A DNA stretch of 64,000 bases, from the NCBI GenBank assembly GCA_963678445.1, contig OY782877.1, positions 2,976,001 through 3,040,000 of the forward strand, given 5' to 3'. Below the pieces are notes generated by a model. It saw nothing but the letters and a program-made list of their open reading frames with translations, made no database searches and was not told the DNA's origin. Numbering within the stretch: the first letter of the stretch is position 1; each line of letters starts with the position of its first letter. This DNA comes from G963678445 sp963678445. GTDB lineage: Bacteria > Hydrogenedentota > Hydrogenedentia > Hydrogenedentales > G963678445. Of the stretch, positions 15,859-24,201 are shown piece by piece. The position numbers and the translations under genes are program-made.

Positions 15859-18253
15859 TTTTGGCGTTTCGCTCACGAAAGCGCGATTGACGATTGCTTT
15901 GTGTATCGCTGCAGTAGTGATGCTTGGTTTAACCGGTTGTCCTGTTTCATCGGTATCGGTTCCTGATGTGTCGGGTATGTCGCAACCCTCAGCGGAATCT
16001 GTGCTTATAGCTGCAGAGCTTGTTGTCGGTGATGTACGGGACGCGTACAGCGATAGCGTAGCTTCCGGTATTGTTGTCAGTCAGGATCCCGTTTCGGGTG
16101 CTAGCGTAGCACCGGGTAGCACGGTATCGCTAGTTGTTTCCATGGGTCCAGCTCCCGTGAGTGTTCCTGATGTGTCGGGTATGTCGCAATCATCGGCGGA
16201 ATCCACACTTGTGTCTGCGGGGTTTGTTGTCGGTGATGTACGGGACGCGTACAGCGATAGTGTTGCTTCCGGTATTGTTGTCAGTCAGGACCCCGTTTCG
16301 GGTGCTAGCGTAGCACCGGGTAGTACGGTATCACTAGTTGTTTCCATGGGTCCAGCTCCCGTAAGTATCCCCAATGTGGTGGGGCTGTCCCAAGTCTCTG
16401 CGGAGTCTGCGCTTGGGGCTGTTGGACTTGTGCTTGGCGAGATAAGCGGGGTGTACAGCGATAGTGTGCCGATAGATGCGGTGGTGAGTCAGGAACCGGC
16501 CTCGGGAGTTAGTGTAGCGCCGGGTAGCACAGTATCGTTGGTTATTTCAAAAGGACTCGACCTTTCCAAGGTAACCTACGAATTAGAGGGTGTCTGGAAA
16601 AAGGATCCCCTTTATCGCAGGTCGTTTTCAGACTGCCGAGGGGTTGCTATTGATACTGTCGGCAACATATATGTTGTATCCGGGGAGGGATGTGGTGTCC
16701 AAAAGCTTGCTTCCGATGGAGAGCCGCTGTTGGAATGGGGAGGATATGGTTCTGAGGATGGTAAATTCTATGATCCGCGTGGTATCGCGGTGGATGGGTC
16801 GGGCAATGTTTATGTGGCAGATACCTTTAATCATCGTATTCAGAAATTTAGCTCAGAGGGTGTTTTTATTACAAAGTGGGAAAAGGGAGGCTATGGGGAC
16901 AGTGATTCCTGGTTTCCCCATGGTATTGCCGCGGATGCCTCTGGGAATGTTTATGTTAGTGATATGTACGAGGCGAGTATTCGAAAATTTACGACAGAGG
17001 GGGAATATCTCAGAGGGTGGCGGGCTTGCTGCGATGAGAATGGCGCATGTTATCCTGTTTACGACATTGCAGTGGATGCTGAGGGGCATGTTTATGCGAC
17101 TGGTTCGGGGAATCGGCTTGTCCAGAAGTTTACATCGCAAGGCATGTTTCTTGATGAATGGTGTGTCAGCGGAGTTCCTGCGTCAGCATCGGGCATTTCC
17201 ATAGCTCCTTCCGGAAATATATATATTACCGATTTGAGAAACGATCAGGTTCAGGCATTTACTGCAGGAGGGCGTTTCCTCGGGAAATGGGGGACGACAG
17301 GGTCTGGTGATGGGCAGTTTTTAGCGCCTTCCGGTATTGCGGTAGCGCCCTCTGGTTTGGTTTATGTGGCCGATGCAGAAAATTATCGGCTTCAAGAATT
17401 TGATGCGAATGGGACGTTTCTTGAAACGTGGGGTAGTAGAGATGATGGCGATGGCGAGTTTGAAGGACCTTCTGGCATTGCAGTGGATAGCACTGGGAAC
17501 GTATACGTTACGAGCCTAGGGAATAATCGTATTCAAAAGTTTAATTCTGAGGGACACTTTCTTATGCGGTGGGGGTTTGAAGGGAGTGGGGATGGAGCCT
17601 TTTCCTTTCCTATGGGTATTGCGTTGGATGATTCTGGTCATGTTTACGTGGCGGATACCTTTAATAATCGTATTCAGAAATTTACAACGGAAGGTGTATT
17701 TCTGACAAAGTGGGGAGAGGAAGAGGAATTGCCGTTTTCTTCCCCCTCTAGTCTTGCAGTAGACAGATCGGGTAATGTCTATATATCTGTGAATAATCAT
17801 GTGCAGAAGTTTAGCGCAGCGGGTGTGTTCCTTGCCGAATGGGGGGGAGACGGAAGTGGGCAGGGGCAGTTTTCCAATCCAGCTGGAATTGCCGTGGATA
17901 TGGATAACAACGTATATGTTGCCGATAAGGGCAACGATCGCATCCAGAAGTTTAGTTCTTTGGGCGGTTTCCTGTGTGCATGGGGTTCCAGCGGTATAGC
18001 TAATGGACAGTTTGTTTCTCCGTGGAATGTTGCAGTAGATAGAATAGGTAATGTGTACGTTGCCGATACAGGCAACAATCGTATTCAGAAATTTACATCG
18101 GAAGGTGTATTTCTTACCAAGTGGGGAAGCCAAGGAGAGGAGCTCGGAGAATTTGATATGCCTTTGGGTATTGCGGTAGATAGGATTGGTAATGTGTACG
18201 TTTCTGATACGGAGAACGATCGGATTCAGAAGTTTCGACCAGTTATGCCGTAG
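15851..18253 (+). CDS. Lipoprotein with three PASTA-like domains and NHL beta-propeller repeats
   Basis: The product is 800 residues from the ATG at 15851, which opens a classical lipoprotein signal with lipobox LTGC (Cys30). An ATG 35 codons upstream (15746) has a better ribosome binding site but would place repeat copy C inside the protein. Residues of about 36-240 are three PASTA-like modules of 68 residues (VPDVSGMSQ...APGSTVSLVVS). The first two are nearly identical even at DNA level. From about 245 onwards come some twelve NHL repeats with the motif GIAVDxxGNVYVADxxNxRIQKF, enough for two six-bladed propellers. PASTA domains bind cell-wall fragments in kinases and PBPs, and NHL propellers bind proteins or carbohydrate. 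Surface attachment with a ligand-binding role is inferred. Confidence 0.8.
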   Translation: MKTFGVSLTKARLTIALCIAAVVMLGLTGCPVSSVSVPDVSGMSQPSAESVLIAAELVVGDVRDAYSDSVASGIVVSQDPVSGASVAPGSTVSLVVSMGPAPVSVPDVSGMSQSSAESTLVSAGFVVGDVRDAYSDSVASGIVVSQDPVSGASVAPGSTVSLVVSMGPAPVSIPNVVGLSQVSAESALGAVGLVLGEISGVYSDSVPIDAVVSQEPASGVSVAPGSTVSLVISKGLDLSKVTYELEGVWKKDPLYRRSFSDCRGVAIDTVGNIYVVSGEGCGVQKLASDGEPLLEWGGYGSEDGKFYDPRGIAVDGSGNVYVADTFNHRIQKFSSEGVFITKWEKGGYGDSDSWFPHGIAADASGNVYVSDMYEASIRKFTTEGEYLRGWRACCDENGACYPVYDIAVDAEGHVYATGSGNRLVQKFTSQGMFLDEWCVSGVPASASGISIAPSGNIYITDLRNDQVQAFTAGGRFLGKWGTTGSGDGQFLAPSGIAVAPSGLVYVADAENYRLQEFDANGTFLETWGSRDDGDGEFEGPSGIAVDSTGNVYVTSLGNNRIQKFNSEGHFLMRWGFEGSGDGAFSFPMGIALDDSGHVYVADTFNNRIQKFTTEGVFLTKWGEEEELPFSSPSSLAVDRSGNVYISVNNHVQKFSAAGVFLAEWGGDGSGQGQFSNPAGIAVDMDNNVYVADKGNDRIQKFSSLGGFLCAWGSSGIANGQFVSPWNVAVDRIGNVYVADTGNNRIQKFTSEGVFLTKWGSQGEELGEFDMPLGIAVDRIGNVYVSDTENDRIQKFRPVMP
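15958..16365 (+). repeat. Two near-identical 204-bp tandem repeats encoding PASTA modules
   Basis: The segment beginning GTTCCTGATGTGTCGGG at 15958 recurs at 16162 with only scattered base changes. Each unit encodes 68 residues. A third, more diverged unit follows. The near-identity points to recent duplication or gene conversion. Confidence 0.85.
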
Positions 18254-18290
18254 GGTATTTTTCCTATAAAGTCTAATTTGGTGTTTTTAT

Positions 18291-18320
18291 GCGCCCTCAT
18301 GTTTTTATGGGGGCGCTTTT
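18291..18320 (+). terminator. Rho-independent terminator after the PASTA-NHL gene
   Basis: The stem GCGCCCTCAT (18291-18300) pairs with ATGGGGGCGC (18307-18316) with one weak pair, around a GTTTTT loop, followed by TTTT. It lies 37 bases past the stop codon. Confidence 0.8.
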
Positions 18321-18552
18321 GAATATGTTGTCTGCCTGGTCTGGCAATAAAAAGCGTTTGTGTAGAGAGGATTTTATTTCCACTTTCGTTTAGGAAGGTA
18401 GGAATGAGTGAATACATATTGTGGCTAGTTTTTTCAGAATGGGTGTGTTAGGCTGGCAAGCGTGTTGTCACAAGGTAGTTTTTTGGTGCGCATGCTCCCC
18501 GCAGGTCCTGAGGGGGGATGGGTGTGAATACAGGATTGTAGGAGTGGAATGA

Positions 18553-19545
18553 ATGAAACAGCTTGTTTTTTTGTGTTTTCTGGGCATGTCGGCGGTACTG
18601 TTGGGTGCTTTAGCGGGGTGTGGTGGTGCGCCGGAGTCGCCTGCAATGGAGCCGGTTGAACCGGTTGTGCCGGTCAAACCGGTGGAGGGAAATATGGGGA
18701 CGCCTCTACAGCAGGCTACGCCTGTCATGGAAGGGGATGGCGGGATGGCATTGCCAGAGGAGGGGGCGCGTTTGCAGACTTTGCTGGCGCAGTGGCGTAA
18801 ATTGCCTGAGGCGGGGGCGCAGAAAATGAATATCCCTGCCGCAATGCAAATTATGACAGAGTTGCAGGGCTATGGGTACGAGAAGGGGGTAAAACCGATT
18901 GTAGAGGTTTTGGGCGCACCAGAGAGTACGCCTGTAGCGCGGGTATTGGCGACGATTTGTTTGACGCCGATATTGTCTGAAGAAATGCTGCCGCAGTTGA
19001 TCACTTTCTCTAAATCGGGACAGGATACGACGGCGCGGGCATGTGCAGCACGGTTATTGGGTTCTATGGCGCTTCCGGAGGCGCAGGAGCAGGTACATGC
19101 GTTGATGGATGATGCTGAGCCGCGTGTAAAAGTGGCGGCCATGTTAATTCTCGTCCGGGGAAAGGATCCGGAGGTACTGAAACGAATAGATGAACTCTGG
19201 ACATTGACGGAGTCGGATATTCGTGCGCGTCAGGAGCTGTTGATGGCATTGCCGATGGAACAGAGTGCGTCGTTTTTAGCGTATTACGCCAAAGCGCTTA
19301 ATAACGTGTTAATGGATTCGTCGATCCGCATGCATTGTGCCACGCTTTTGGGCCGAGTCGGTGGTGCAGAGGTTTTACCCGCATTGGATCAATGTGCTGC
19401 GCAGGATTCGGATCCTGCTGTGCGTGAGGTAGCGAAGAATGCGGCGGCCGCGGTCCGTGCGCGTGCGGAGAGTGCTGTCACGGCTGAAAACGCGGGGGCG
19501 GAGCCAGAAGAAGGAAAAGAGAGTGTCGTTGCACCTGCATTATAG
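18553..19545 (+). CDS. HEAT-repeat-like lipoprotein
   Basis: This 330-residue protein has a lipoprotein signal ending in the lipobox LAGC (Cys23), then a Pro/Val-rich linker (EPVEPVVPVKPVEG). An all-helical region with HEAT-type repeats follows; motifs such as ARACAARLLGSMALPEAQEQV and DPAVREVAKNAAAAVRA recur about every 33 residues. HEAT-like solenoids bind proteins, so it is probably an envelope scaffold; the partner is unknown. AGGAG lies 8 bases before the ATG at 18553. It converges with groEL, and a GC-rich hairpin separates the two. Confidence 0.75.
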   Translation: MKQLVFLCFLGMSAVLLGALAGCGGAPESPAMEPVEPVVPVKPVEGNMGTPLQQATPVMEGDGGMALPEEGARLQTLLAQWRKLPEAGAQKMNIPAAMQIMTELQGYGYEKGVKPIVEVLGAPESTPVARVLATICLTPILSEEMLPQLITFSKSGQDTTARACAARLLGSMALPEAQEQVHALMDDAEPRVKVAAMLILVRGKDPEVLKRIDELWTLTESDIRARQELLMALPMEQSASFLAYYAKALNNVLMDSSIRMHCATLLGRVGGAEVLPALDQCAAQDSDPAVREVAKNAAAAVRARAESAVTAENAGAEPEEGKESVVAPAL

Positions 19546-19570
19546 CGGGAACGTGGGGTATTTAGTAATG

Positions 19571-19608
19571 AAAACGCGCCGCCTGTCTTTTGGGACGGGC
19601 GGCGCGTT
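19571..19608 (-). terminator. GC-rich terminator between groEL and the convergent lipoprotein gene
   Basis: AACGCGCCGCC (19573-19583) pairs perfectly with GGCGGCGCGTT (19598-19608). On the minus strand the stem is followed by TTTTCATT, suiting termination of groEL. Rightward the T tract is poor. Confidence 0.8.
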
Positions 19609-19639
19609 GTATCATCTATGGGTCAGGGAGTCAAACGGC

Positions 19640-21289
19640 TTACATCATGCCGCCCATACCGCCCATGCCACCCATGCCGCCCATATCCGGACCGCCCGCG
19701 GGGGCTTTTTCCGGTTCGGGGATGTCGGCAATGAGTACTTCGGTGGTCAGCAGGAGACCGGAGATGCTACCGGCGTTCTGCAGTGCCGTACGGGTCACTT
19801 TGGTCGGGTCGATGACGCCGGCCTTCATCAGGTCTTCGTACTCAGCTGTAGCAGCGTTGTAGCCTACGGCACCCTTCTTGGAGCGCACGGCCTGGACTAC
19901 GGTAGCACCTTCATCGCCAGCATTGGCGGCCAACTGACGCAGCGGCTCTTCGAGCGCACGGAAGACGATTTTTGCGCCGATGGCTTCGTCGCCGGTGAGG
20001 TCGATCTTTTCAACCGCAGCCTGGCAGCGAAGCAGGGCGACGCCACCGCCGGGAACGATGCCTTCTTCAACCGCAGCGCGGGTAGCGTGCAGCGCATCTT
20101 CGACGCGGGCTTTCTTCTCTTTCATTTCGATTTCGGTCGCAGCGCCGACGTTGATGACGGCTACGCCGCCGGCCAACTTGGCCAGACGTTCTTGCAACTT
20201 CTCGCGGTCATAGTCCGAAGAGGTTTCTTCGATCTGACGACGGATCAGGTTGATGCGGCCCATGATGTCTTTGCTGGAGCCTGCGCCTTCGACGATGGTG
20301 GTGTTGTCTTTGTCGATGACGACGCGCTTGGCGCGGCCCAGGTCGCTCATGGTGATGCTTTCAAGGCTACGGCCCAGATCTTCGGTCAGGCACAGACCAC
20401 CGGTAAGGATGGCGATGTCTTCGAGGATAGCTTTACGACGGTCGCCGAAGCCCGGGGCTTTGACGGCGGCTGCCTGGAAGGTGCCGCGGATGCGGTTGAC
20501 AACGAGGGTGGCCAACGCTTCGCCTTCGACGTCTTCAGCAAGGATTAACAGCGGCTTGCCGCTCTTGGCAACCTGTTCGAGCAGGGGAAGCAGGTCTTTA
20601 AGATTGGAGATTTTCTTTTCGTACAGCAGAATGAAGCAGTCTTCGAGAATACATTCCATGGTTTCGGAATCGGTCACGAAGTACGGGGAGAGGTAACCCT
20701 TATCGAACTGCATACCTTCGACGACTTCGAGAGTGGTCTCGATACCCTTGGCTTCTTCGACAGTGATTGTGCCGTCGTTGCCGACCTTTTCCATGGCTTC
20801 CGCGATGATGTTGCCGATTTCGGCGTCGCTGTTGGCGGAAATGGTGGCGACGTTCTTGACGACTTCTTTGTCGTTGCGCACTTGTTTGCTCATCTTGGCC
20901 AATTCGTCGGTAACCAGCTCAACAGCCTTGTCGATACCGCGTTTCAGAGCCATCGGGTTAGCGCCAGCAGTGACGTTGCGCAGACCTTCGCGGAAAATGG
21001 ATTCGGCCAACACGGTTGCCGTGGTGGTGCCGTCGCCTGCAACGTCAGAGGTCTTCGAAGCGACTTCTTTGACCATCTGTGCGCCCATGTTTTCATACTT
21101 GTCTTCAAGTTCGATTTCTTTGGCGACGCTTACGCCGTCTTTTGTGACGGTAGGGGCGCCCCATTTTTTATCCAATACAACGTTGCGACCCTTGGGTCCC
21201 AACGTGGCCTTTACGGCCTTGCTCAGCTTTACTACGCCGCCCAATATCTGACGCCGTGCATCTTCACCAAATTCAAGTTGCTTCGCCAT
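19640..21289 (-). CDS. groEL: Chaperonin GroEL (Hsp60)
   Basis: This 549-residue protein is full length and aligns mentally with GroEL throughout: the N-terminal LGPKGRNVVLDKKWGAPTVTKDG, the ATP-binding GDGTTTATVLA, GIVPGGGVAL in the equatorial domain, and the Gly-Met-rich tail ending GGMGGMGGMGGMM. It forms the double-ring folding chamber with GroES in the cytoplasm. AAGGAG lies about 10 bases before the ATG. It is the second gene of the groES-groEL operon, 132 bases after groES, and so falls under the CIRCE/HrcA control seen upstream of groES. Confidence 0.98.
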   Translation of the reverse strand: MAKQLEFGEDARRQILGGVVKLSKAVKATLGPKGRNVVLDKKWGAPTVTKDGVSVAKEIELEDKYENMGAQMVKEVASKTSDVAGDGTTTATVLAESIFREGLRNVTAGANPMALKRGIDKAVELVTDELAKMSKQVRNDKEVVKNVATISANSDAEIGNIIAEAMEKVGNDGTITVEEAKGIETTLEVVEGMQFDKGYLSPYFVTDSETMECILEDCFILLYEKKISNLKDLLPLLEQVAKSGKPLLILAEDVEGEALATLVVNRIRGTFQAAAVKAPGFGDRRKAILEDIAILTGGLCLTEDLGRSLESITMSDLGRAKRVVIDKDNTTIVEGAGSSKDIMGRINLIRRQIEETSSDYDREKLQERLAKLAGGVAVINVGAATEIEMKEKKARVEDALHATRAAVEEGIVPGGGVALLRCQAAVEKIDLTGDEAIGAKIVFRALEEPLRQLAANAGDEGATVVQAVRSKKGAVGYNAATAEYEDLMKAGVIDPTKVTRTALQNAGSISGLLLTTEVLIADIPEPEKAPAGGPDMGGMGGMGGMGGMM

Positions 21290-21307
21290 AATGCATAAGC
21301 TCCTTCA

Positions 21308-21408
21308 CGCGTCGCAGATTTCTACTGTTTCAGCAGAAAATCTGCGGCGTATTGTCATTCTATTCATCCTATTGTTCATTTCAGACGCGCTACGCCGCAA
21401 TGGCGTAG
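21308..21408 (-). other. Two stem-loops in the groES-groEL intercistronic region
   Basis: One long stem pairs ACGCGTCGCAGATTTCT (from 21308) with AGAAAATCTGCGGCGT (ending 21350). A second perfect stem pairs CTACGCC (21390-21396) with GGCGTAG (21402-21408). Neither has a T tract on the minus strand, so they are more likely mRNA-processing or stability structures than terminators. Confidence 0.55.
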
Positions 21409-21421
21409 GAGACGATGGGAA

Positions 21422-21712
21422 TTAGCCCTCGATCACCGCCAGCACATCATCTTCGCGCATGATGATATGTTCGATATCGTCAATCTTCACTTCGGTGCCG
21501 GCATATTTGCCCATGAGGATCCGGTCGCCCTTTTTGAGCTCCAGCGCAACACGTTTGCCGTTTTCATCCAATTTGCCCGGGCCCACTTCCACGACCTTAC
21601 CCTCTTGGGGTTTTTCTTTGGCCGTATCCGGAATGATGATGCCTCCACGCACAGTTTCGGTCGGTTCTTCGCGTTTTACCAAGATCCGATCGGCAAGCGG
21701 ACGTACTTTCAT
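21422..21712 (-). CDS. groES: Co-chaperonin GroES (Hsp10)
   Basis: The 96-residue product starts at the ATG at 21712 (MKVRPLADRILVKREE), with AAGGAG 8 bases upstream. The frame stays open further upstream, but those codons run through the promoter and CIRCE operator and cannot be translated. Mobile-loop residues ETVRGGIIIPDTAKEKP and the closing DDVLAVIEG are typical. It caps the GroEL ring. Confidence 0.97.
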   Translation of the reverse strand: MKVRPLADRILVKREEPTETVRGGIIIPDTAKEKPQEGKVVEVGPGKLDENGKRVALELKKGDRILMGKYAGTEVKIDDIEHIIMREDDVLAVIEG

Positions 21713-21821
21713 CGTTGTTCTCCTTACATTTTCGCTATTGACTAAAATTAATGTCCAAGCTTTAAGAAAAAGCCCAACCACAGAAAGCGGTAGAGCCATG
21801 ATAACCGCCAGGTGGTGCGTG

Positions 21822-21848
21822 TTAGCACTCACCCATGACGAGTGATAA
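21822..21848 (-). promoter_or_regulatory. CIRCE operator (HrcA-binding site)
   Basis: On the plus strand the site reads TTAGCACTC, nine bases, GAGTGATAA. This matches the CIRCE consensus TTAGCACTC-N9-GAGTGCTAA with a single mismatch in the second arm. It overlaps the -10 element and start region of the groESL promoter, so HrcA would block initiation. No hrcA gene is in the window. Confidence 0.95.
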
Positions 21849-21873
21849 TAACATCTTCCCAAACGATTGTCAA
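21845..21873 (-). promoter_or_regulatory. Sigma-70 type promoter of groESL
   Basis: The minus strand shows TTGACA (21873-21868), a 17-base spacer and TATTAT (21850-21845): a consensus -35 and a near-consensus -10. The CIRCE operator overlaps the -10 element. Confidence 0.9.
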
Positions 21874-22000
21874 CTTTGATTGATGGTGCTGCCGTGTACC
21901 TTTTTATGCACGGAATCCGTTGTGCGATCATGCTGTCATTTGCGCCTGAAGTGGCGCCGTAGGGTGACACGGTCGTAAGGGGTTGTGTCCGGTTAGGGGG

Positions 22001-23131
22001 CTAGGATACTTCGTCGAAGGCGTGATCGAAATCTTTCCAGACGGGATCGTAGCCTGCCTGGCGAATCGCCCGAACAACTTCTTCGGGACTGCGTTGATCT
22101 TCCGTTTCAAACTGTTCCAGGGTTTCCTCGCCGCGTGTGGCGTAGCCGCCGGGGCGTGTGGAGGAGCCTGCGCTCATGGCGGTGATCCCGAGCGGGATCA
22201 GGTGATCGCGGAAGGTCGCGCATTCGCGTGTGGAGATGTTGAACCCAGCCTCGGGAAAGAAGAGACGTAGTGCGAGCATAATTTGCACCAGTTCAGCATC
22301 GGAAACACAGTGTTCTACATGGAAGCGTTCAGGCGTGTGATGCAGGCGGGGGAAAGAGAGCGAAAGGGCGCTGCGCCAGTATTCCTTTTGCAAGTGCCTA
22401 CCATGCAGGGCCGTCCACAATACATCCATGCGCCAATCGTAGAGCCCCAGCAAGGCGCTGATGGTGAGTTTGCGTACGCCAGCACAGCCCGCTCGATCCA
22501 TGGTATCCAGCCGATATACGTAATCTTTCTTAATTCCGCGAGGATGCACCTTCTCGTAGGTGGGGCGGTGGTAAGTTTCCATGTACAGCGTCATGCCTTC
22601 TAATCCGCGTCGGCACATTTCTGCATAGTCAGCTTCTTCCATCGAGTAGACTTCGATGGAAACGGAGGCAAAATGCTTGCGGGCAATGCTGACCGCCTCG
22701 GCAATATAAGCGGGTGAGGACGCCTTGGGTGCTTCGCCGGTAAGCAGGAGTACGTGTTCGTAGCCCATTGCGGAGAGCGCTTTGCATTCGTTTTCTATCG
22801 CCTCTGCATTGAGGGTCACACGTTCCTGGCGGCAACCCGAGTGGACGGCGAAGCCGCAGTAAAGGCAATCGGCGGCGCATACATTGGAAATATAGATAGG
22901 GGCGTACAGATTGATGGTGCGCCCAAAATGCCAACGCGTCAGACGCTGGGCCTCTTGGGCCATGGCTTCCAGATAAGGACGTGCATGGGGCGAAAGTAAG
23001 ACGGCCAGATCGCGCAGGCTGCGTTCTTCATGCGCTAGCGCTGCCTTTACATCCTGTGTAGAGATGTTTTCGTATAATGGTTTTAACCGTTCTTCCGGCC
23101 AGGCTTCTATGTCGGGTAAGGTGCTGTTCAT
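22001..23131 (-). CDS. thiH: 2-iminoacetate synthase ThiH (radical SAM tyrosine lyase)
   Basis: This 376-residue protein has the radical SAM cluster C85-x3-C89-x2-C92 (ISNVCAADCLYCGF) and the ThiH-type sequence around it, including MYVETYH-like LYMETYHRPTYEKVHPRG and a C-terminal NISTRECATFRDHLIPLGI. It cleaves tyrosine to give dehydroglycine (2-iminoacetate), the C-N donor for the thiazole of thiamin, in the anaerobic-type route. Its ATG overlaps the last codons of thiG by 4 bases, so translation is coupled. BioB/HydG relatives are excluded by the pairing with thiG. Confidence 0.93.
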   Translation of the reverse strand: MNSTLPDIEAWPEERLKPLYENISTQDVKAALAHEERSLRDLAVLLSPHARPYLEAMAQEAQRLTRWHFGRTINLYAPIYISNVCAADCLYCGFAVHSGCRQERVTLNAEAIENECKALSAMGYEHVLLLTGEAPKASSPAYIAEAVSIARKHFASVSIEVYSMEEADYAEMCRRGLEGMTLYMETYHRPTYEKVHPRGIKKDYVYRLDTMDRAGCAGVRKLTISALLGLYDWRMDVLWTALHGRHLQKEYWRSALSLSFPRLHHTPERFHVEHCVSDAELVQIMLALRLFFPEAGFNISTRECATFRDHLIPLGITAMSAGSSTRPGGYATRGEETLEQFETEDQRSPEEVVRAIRQAGYDPVWKDFDHAFDEVS

Positions 23132-23922
23132 GCCTGCGCTCCTTCGGTCTCAAAGAGGAAACCGGTTAACGGCGAGGATGCTGTTGCTACGCTTCGTTGC
23201 GGACCCAACCCAGCGAGATAGGCCAGTCGTCCCGCTTCTGTCGCCATCGCAAAGGCGCGCGCCATGGCGCCATGATCCGTGGCGTCGGCCAGCGCAGTGT
23301 TTACCAAAACGGCATCCGCACCCATTTCCATGGCCTCCGCAGCGTGCGAAGGTGCGCCCAGCCCTGCATCGACAACGACCGGTACCGTGGCCTGCTCAAT
23401 GATAATACGAATCATTTCTTTTGTTCGGATGCCCCGGTTACTGCCAATGGGTGCGCCCAGCGGCATCACGGTTGCCGCGCCAATTTCTTCCAGTCGTTTG
23501 GCCAGCACTGGGTCAGCCTGAATGTAAGGCAGTACAACAAAGCCATCTTTTACCAACGTTTCCGTGGCTTTTAATGTTTCCATCGGGTCTGGCAGCAAAT
23601 AGCGCGGCTCGGGAGTTAACTCCAGCTTGACCCACGGCTCCAATCCCGCCGCACGCGCCAGCCGCGCCAAACGCACCGCCTCCTCCGCGGTTCGTGCACC
23701 ACTCGTATTGGGTAAGATGAGTTGCTTCTTAGGATCGATAGCCGAAAGGATACCTTGCTCATCTGGCTGGTTCAGGTCGACACGGCGTAATGCAACCGTG
23801 ATGATTTCCGAGCCGGATGCGGCGATTGTTTCGCGCAATGCGCCTGCGGAGGGGAACTTTCCAGTACCGATAAATAGTCGAGATGTAATTCTTCTGCCTG
23901 CAATAATAAGAGAATCCGTCAT
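23128..23922 (-). CDS. thiG: Thiazole synthase ThiG
   Basis: The 264-residue TIM-barrel protein shows the ThiG opening (RLFIGTGKF), the Schiff-base lysine at about K99 in EPWVKLEL, and the phosphate-binding segments DAGLGAPSHAAEAMEMGADAV (in two parts here) and NTALADATD. It condenses 1-deoxyxylulose-5-phosphate, the ThiS thiocarboxylate and the ThiH product into the thiamin thiazole. The sulfur carrier thiS, thiF and thiC are not adjacent and must be elsewhere. I searched the 279-base upstream region by eye for a TPP riboswitch and saw none. Confidence 0.95.
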   Translation of the reverse strand: MTDSLIIAGRRITSRLFIGTGKFPSAGALRETIAASGSEIITVALRRVDLNQPDEQGILSAIDPKKQLILPNTSGARTAEEAVRLARLARAAGLEPWVKLELTPEPRYLLPDPMETLKATETLVKDGFVVLPYIQADPVLAKRLEEIGAATVMPLGAPIGSNRGIRTKEMIRIIIEQATVPVVVDAGLGAPSHAAEAMEMGADAVLVNTALADATDHGAMARAFAMATEAGRLAYLAGLGPQRSVATASSPLTGFLFETEGAQA

Positions 23923-24201
23923 GAGTATGCTCCTGAAAACGCGTCGCGCATGATTTGCGGCGACGCCTTGGTGTGTATAGAACTACATGGTATCAGATTC
24001 CTGATAGCGCTGTCATGAGAAATTGAAATATCCGGAAAAATTTTAAGTTTGCAGCAATGGCGTAGACTCGTCTACCATATGCACGCAATTATATGAAGCG
24101 GCGAGGGTGCTCCCAGAGTTGTACGCTTTCTACGCTTTGTACCATGACAGTTTGTAAAGCGTGAGCGTTGATTGAATGTGCTAGGGGAAAGGAATAGCGG
24201 T

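Noticed and set aside
19439..20548. Long open frame antisense to groEL
   Set aside because: It lies across the terminator and opposite a certain gene with strong codon bias, which by itself keeps the complementary frame open; no ribosome binding site or family.
23923..24201. Possible TPP riboswitch before thiG
   Set aside because: Neither the CTGAGA nor the terminal ACCTGATC-type segments are present on the minus strand.
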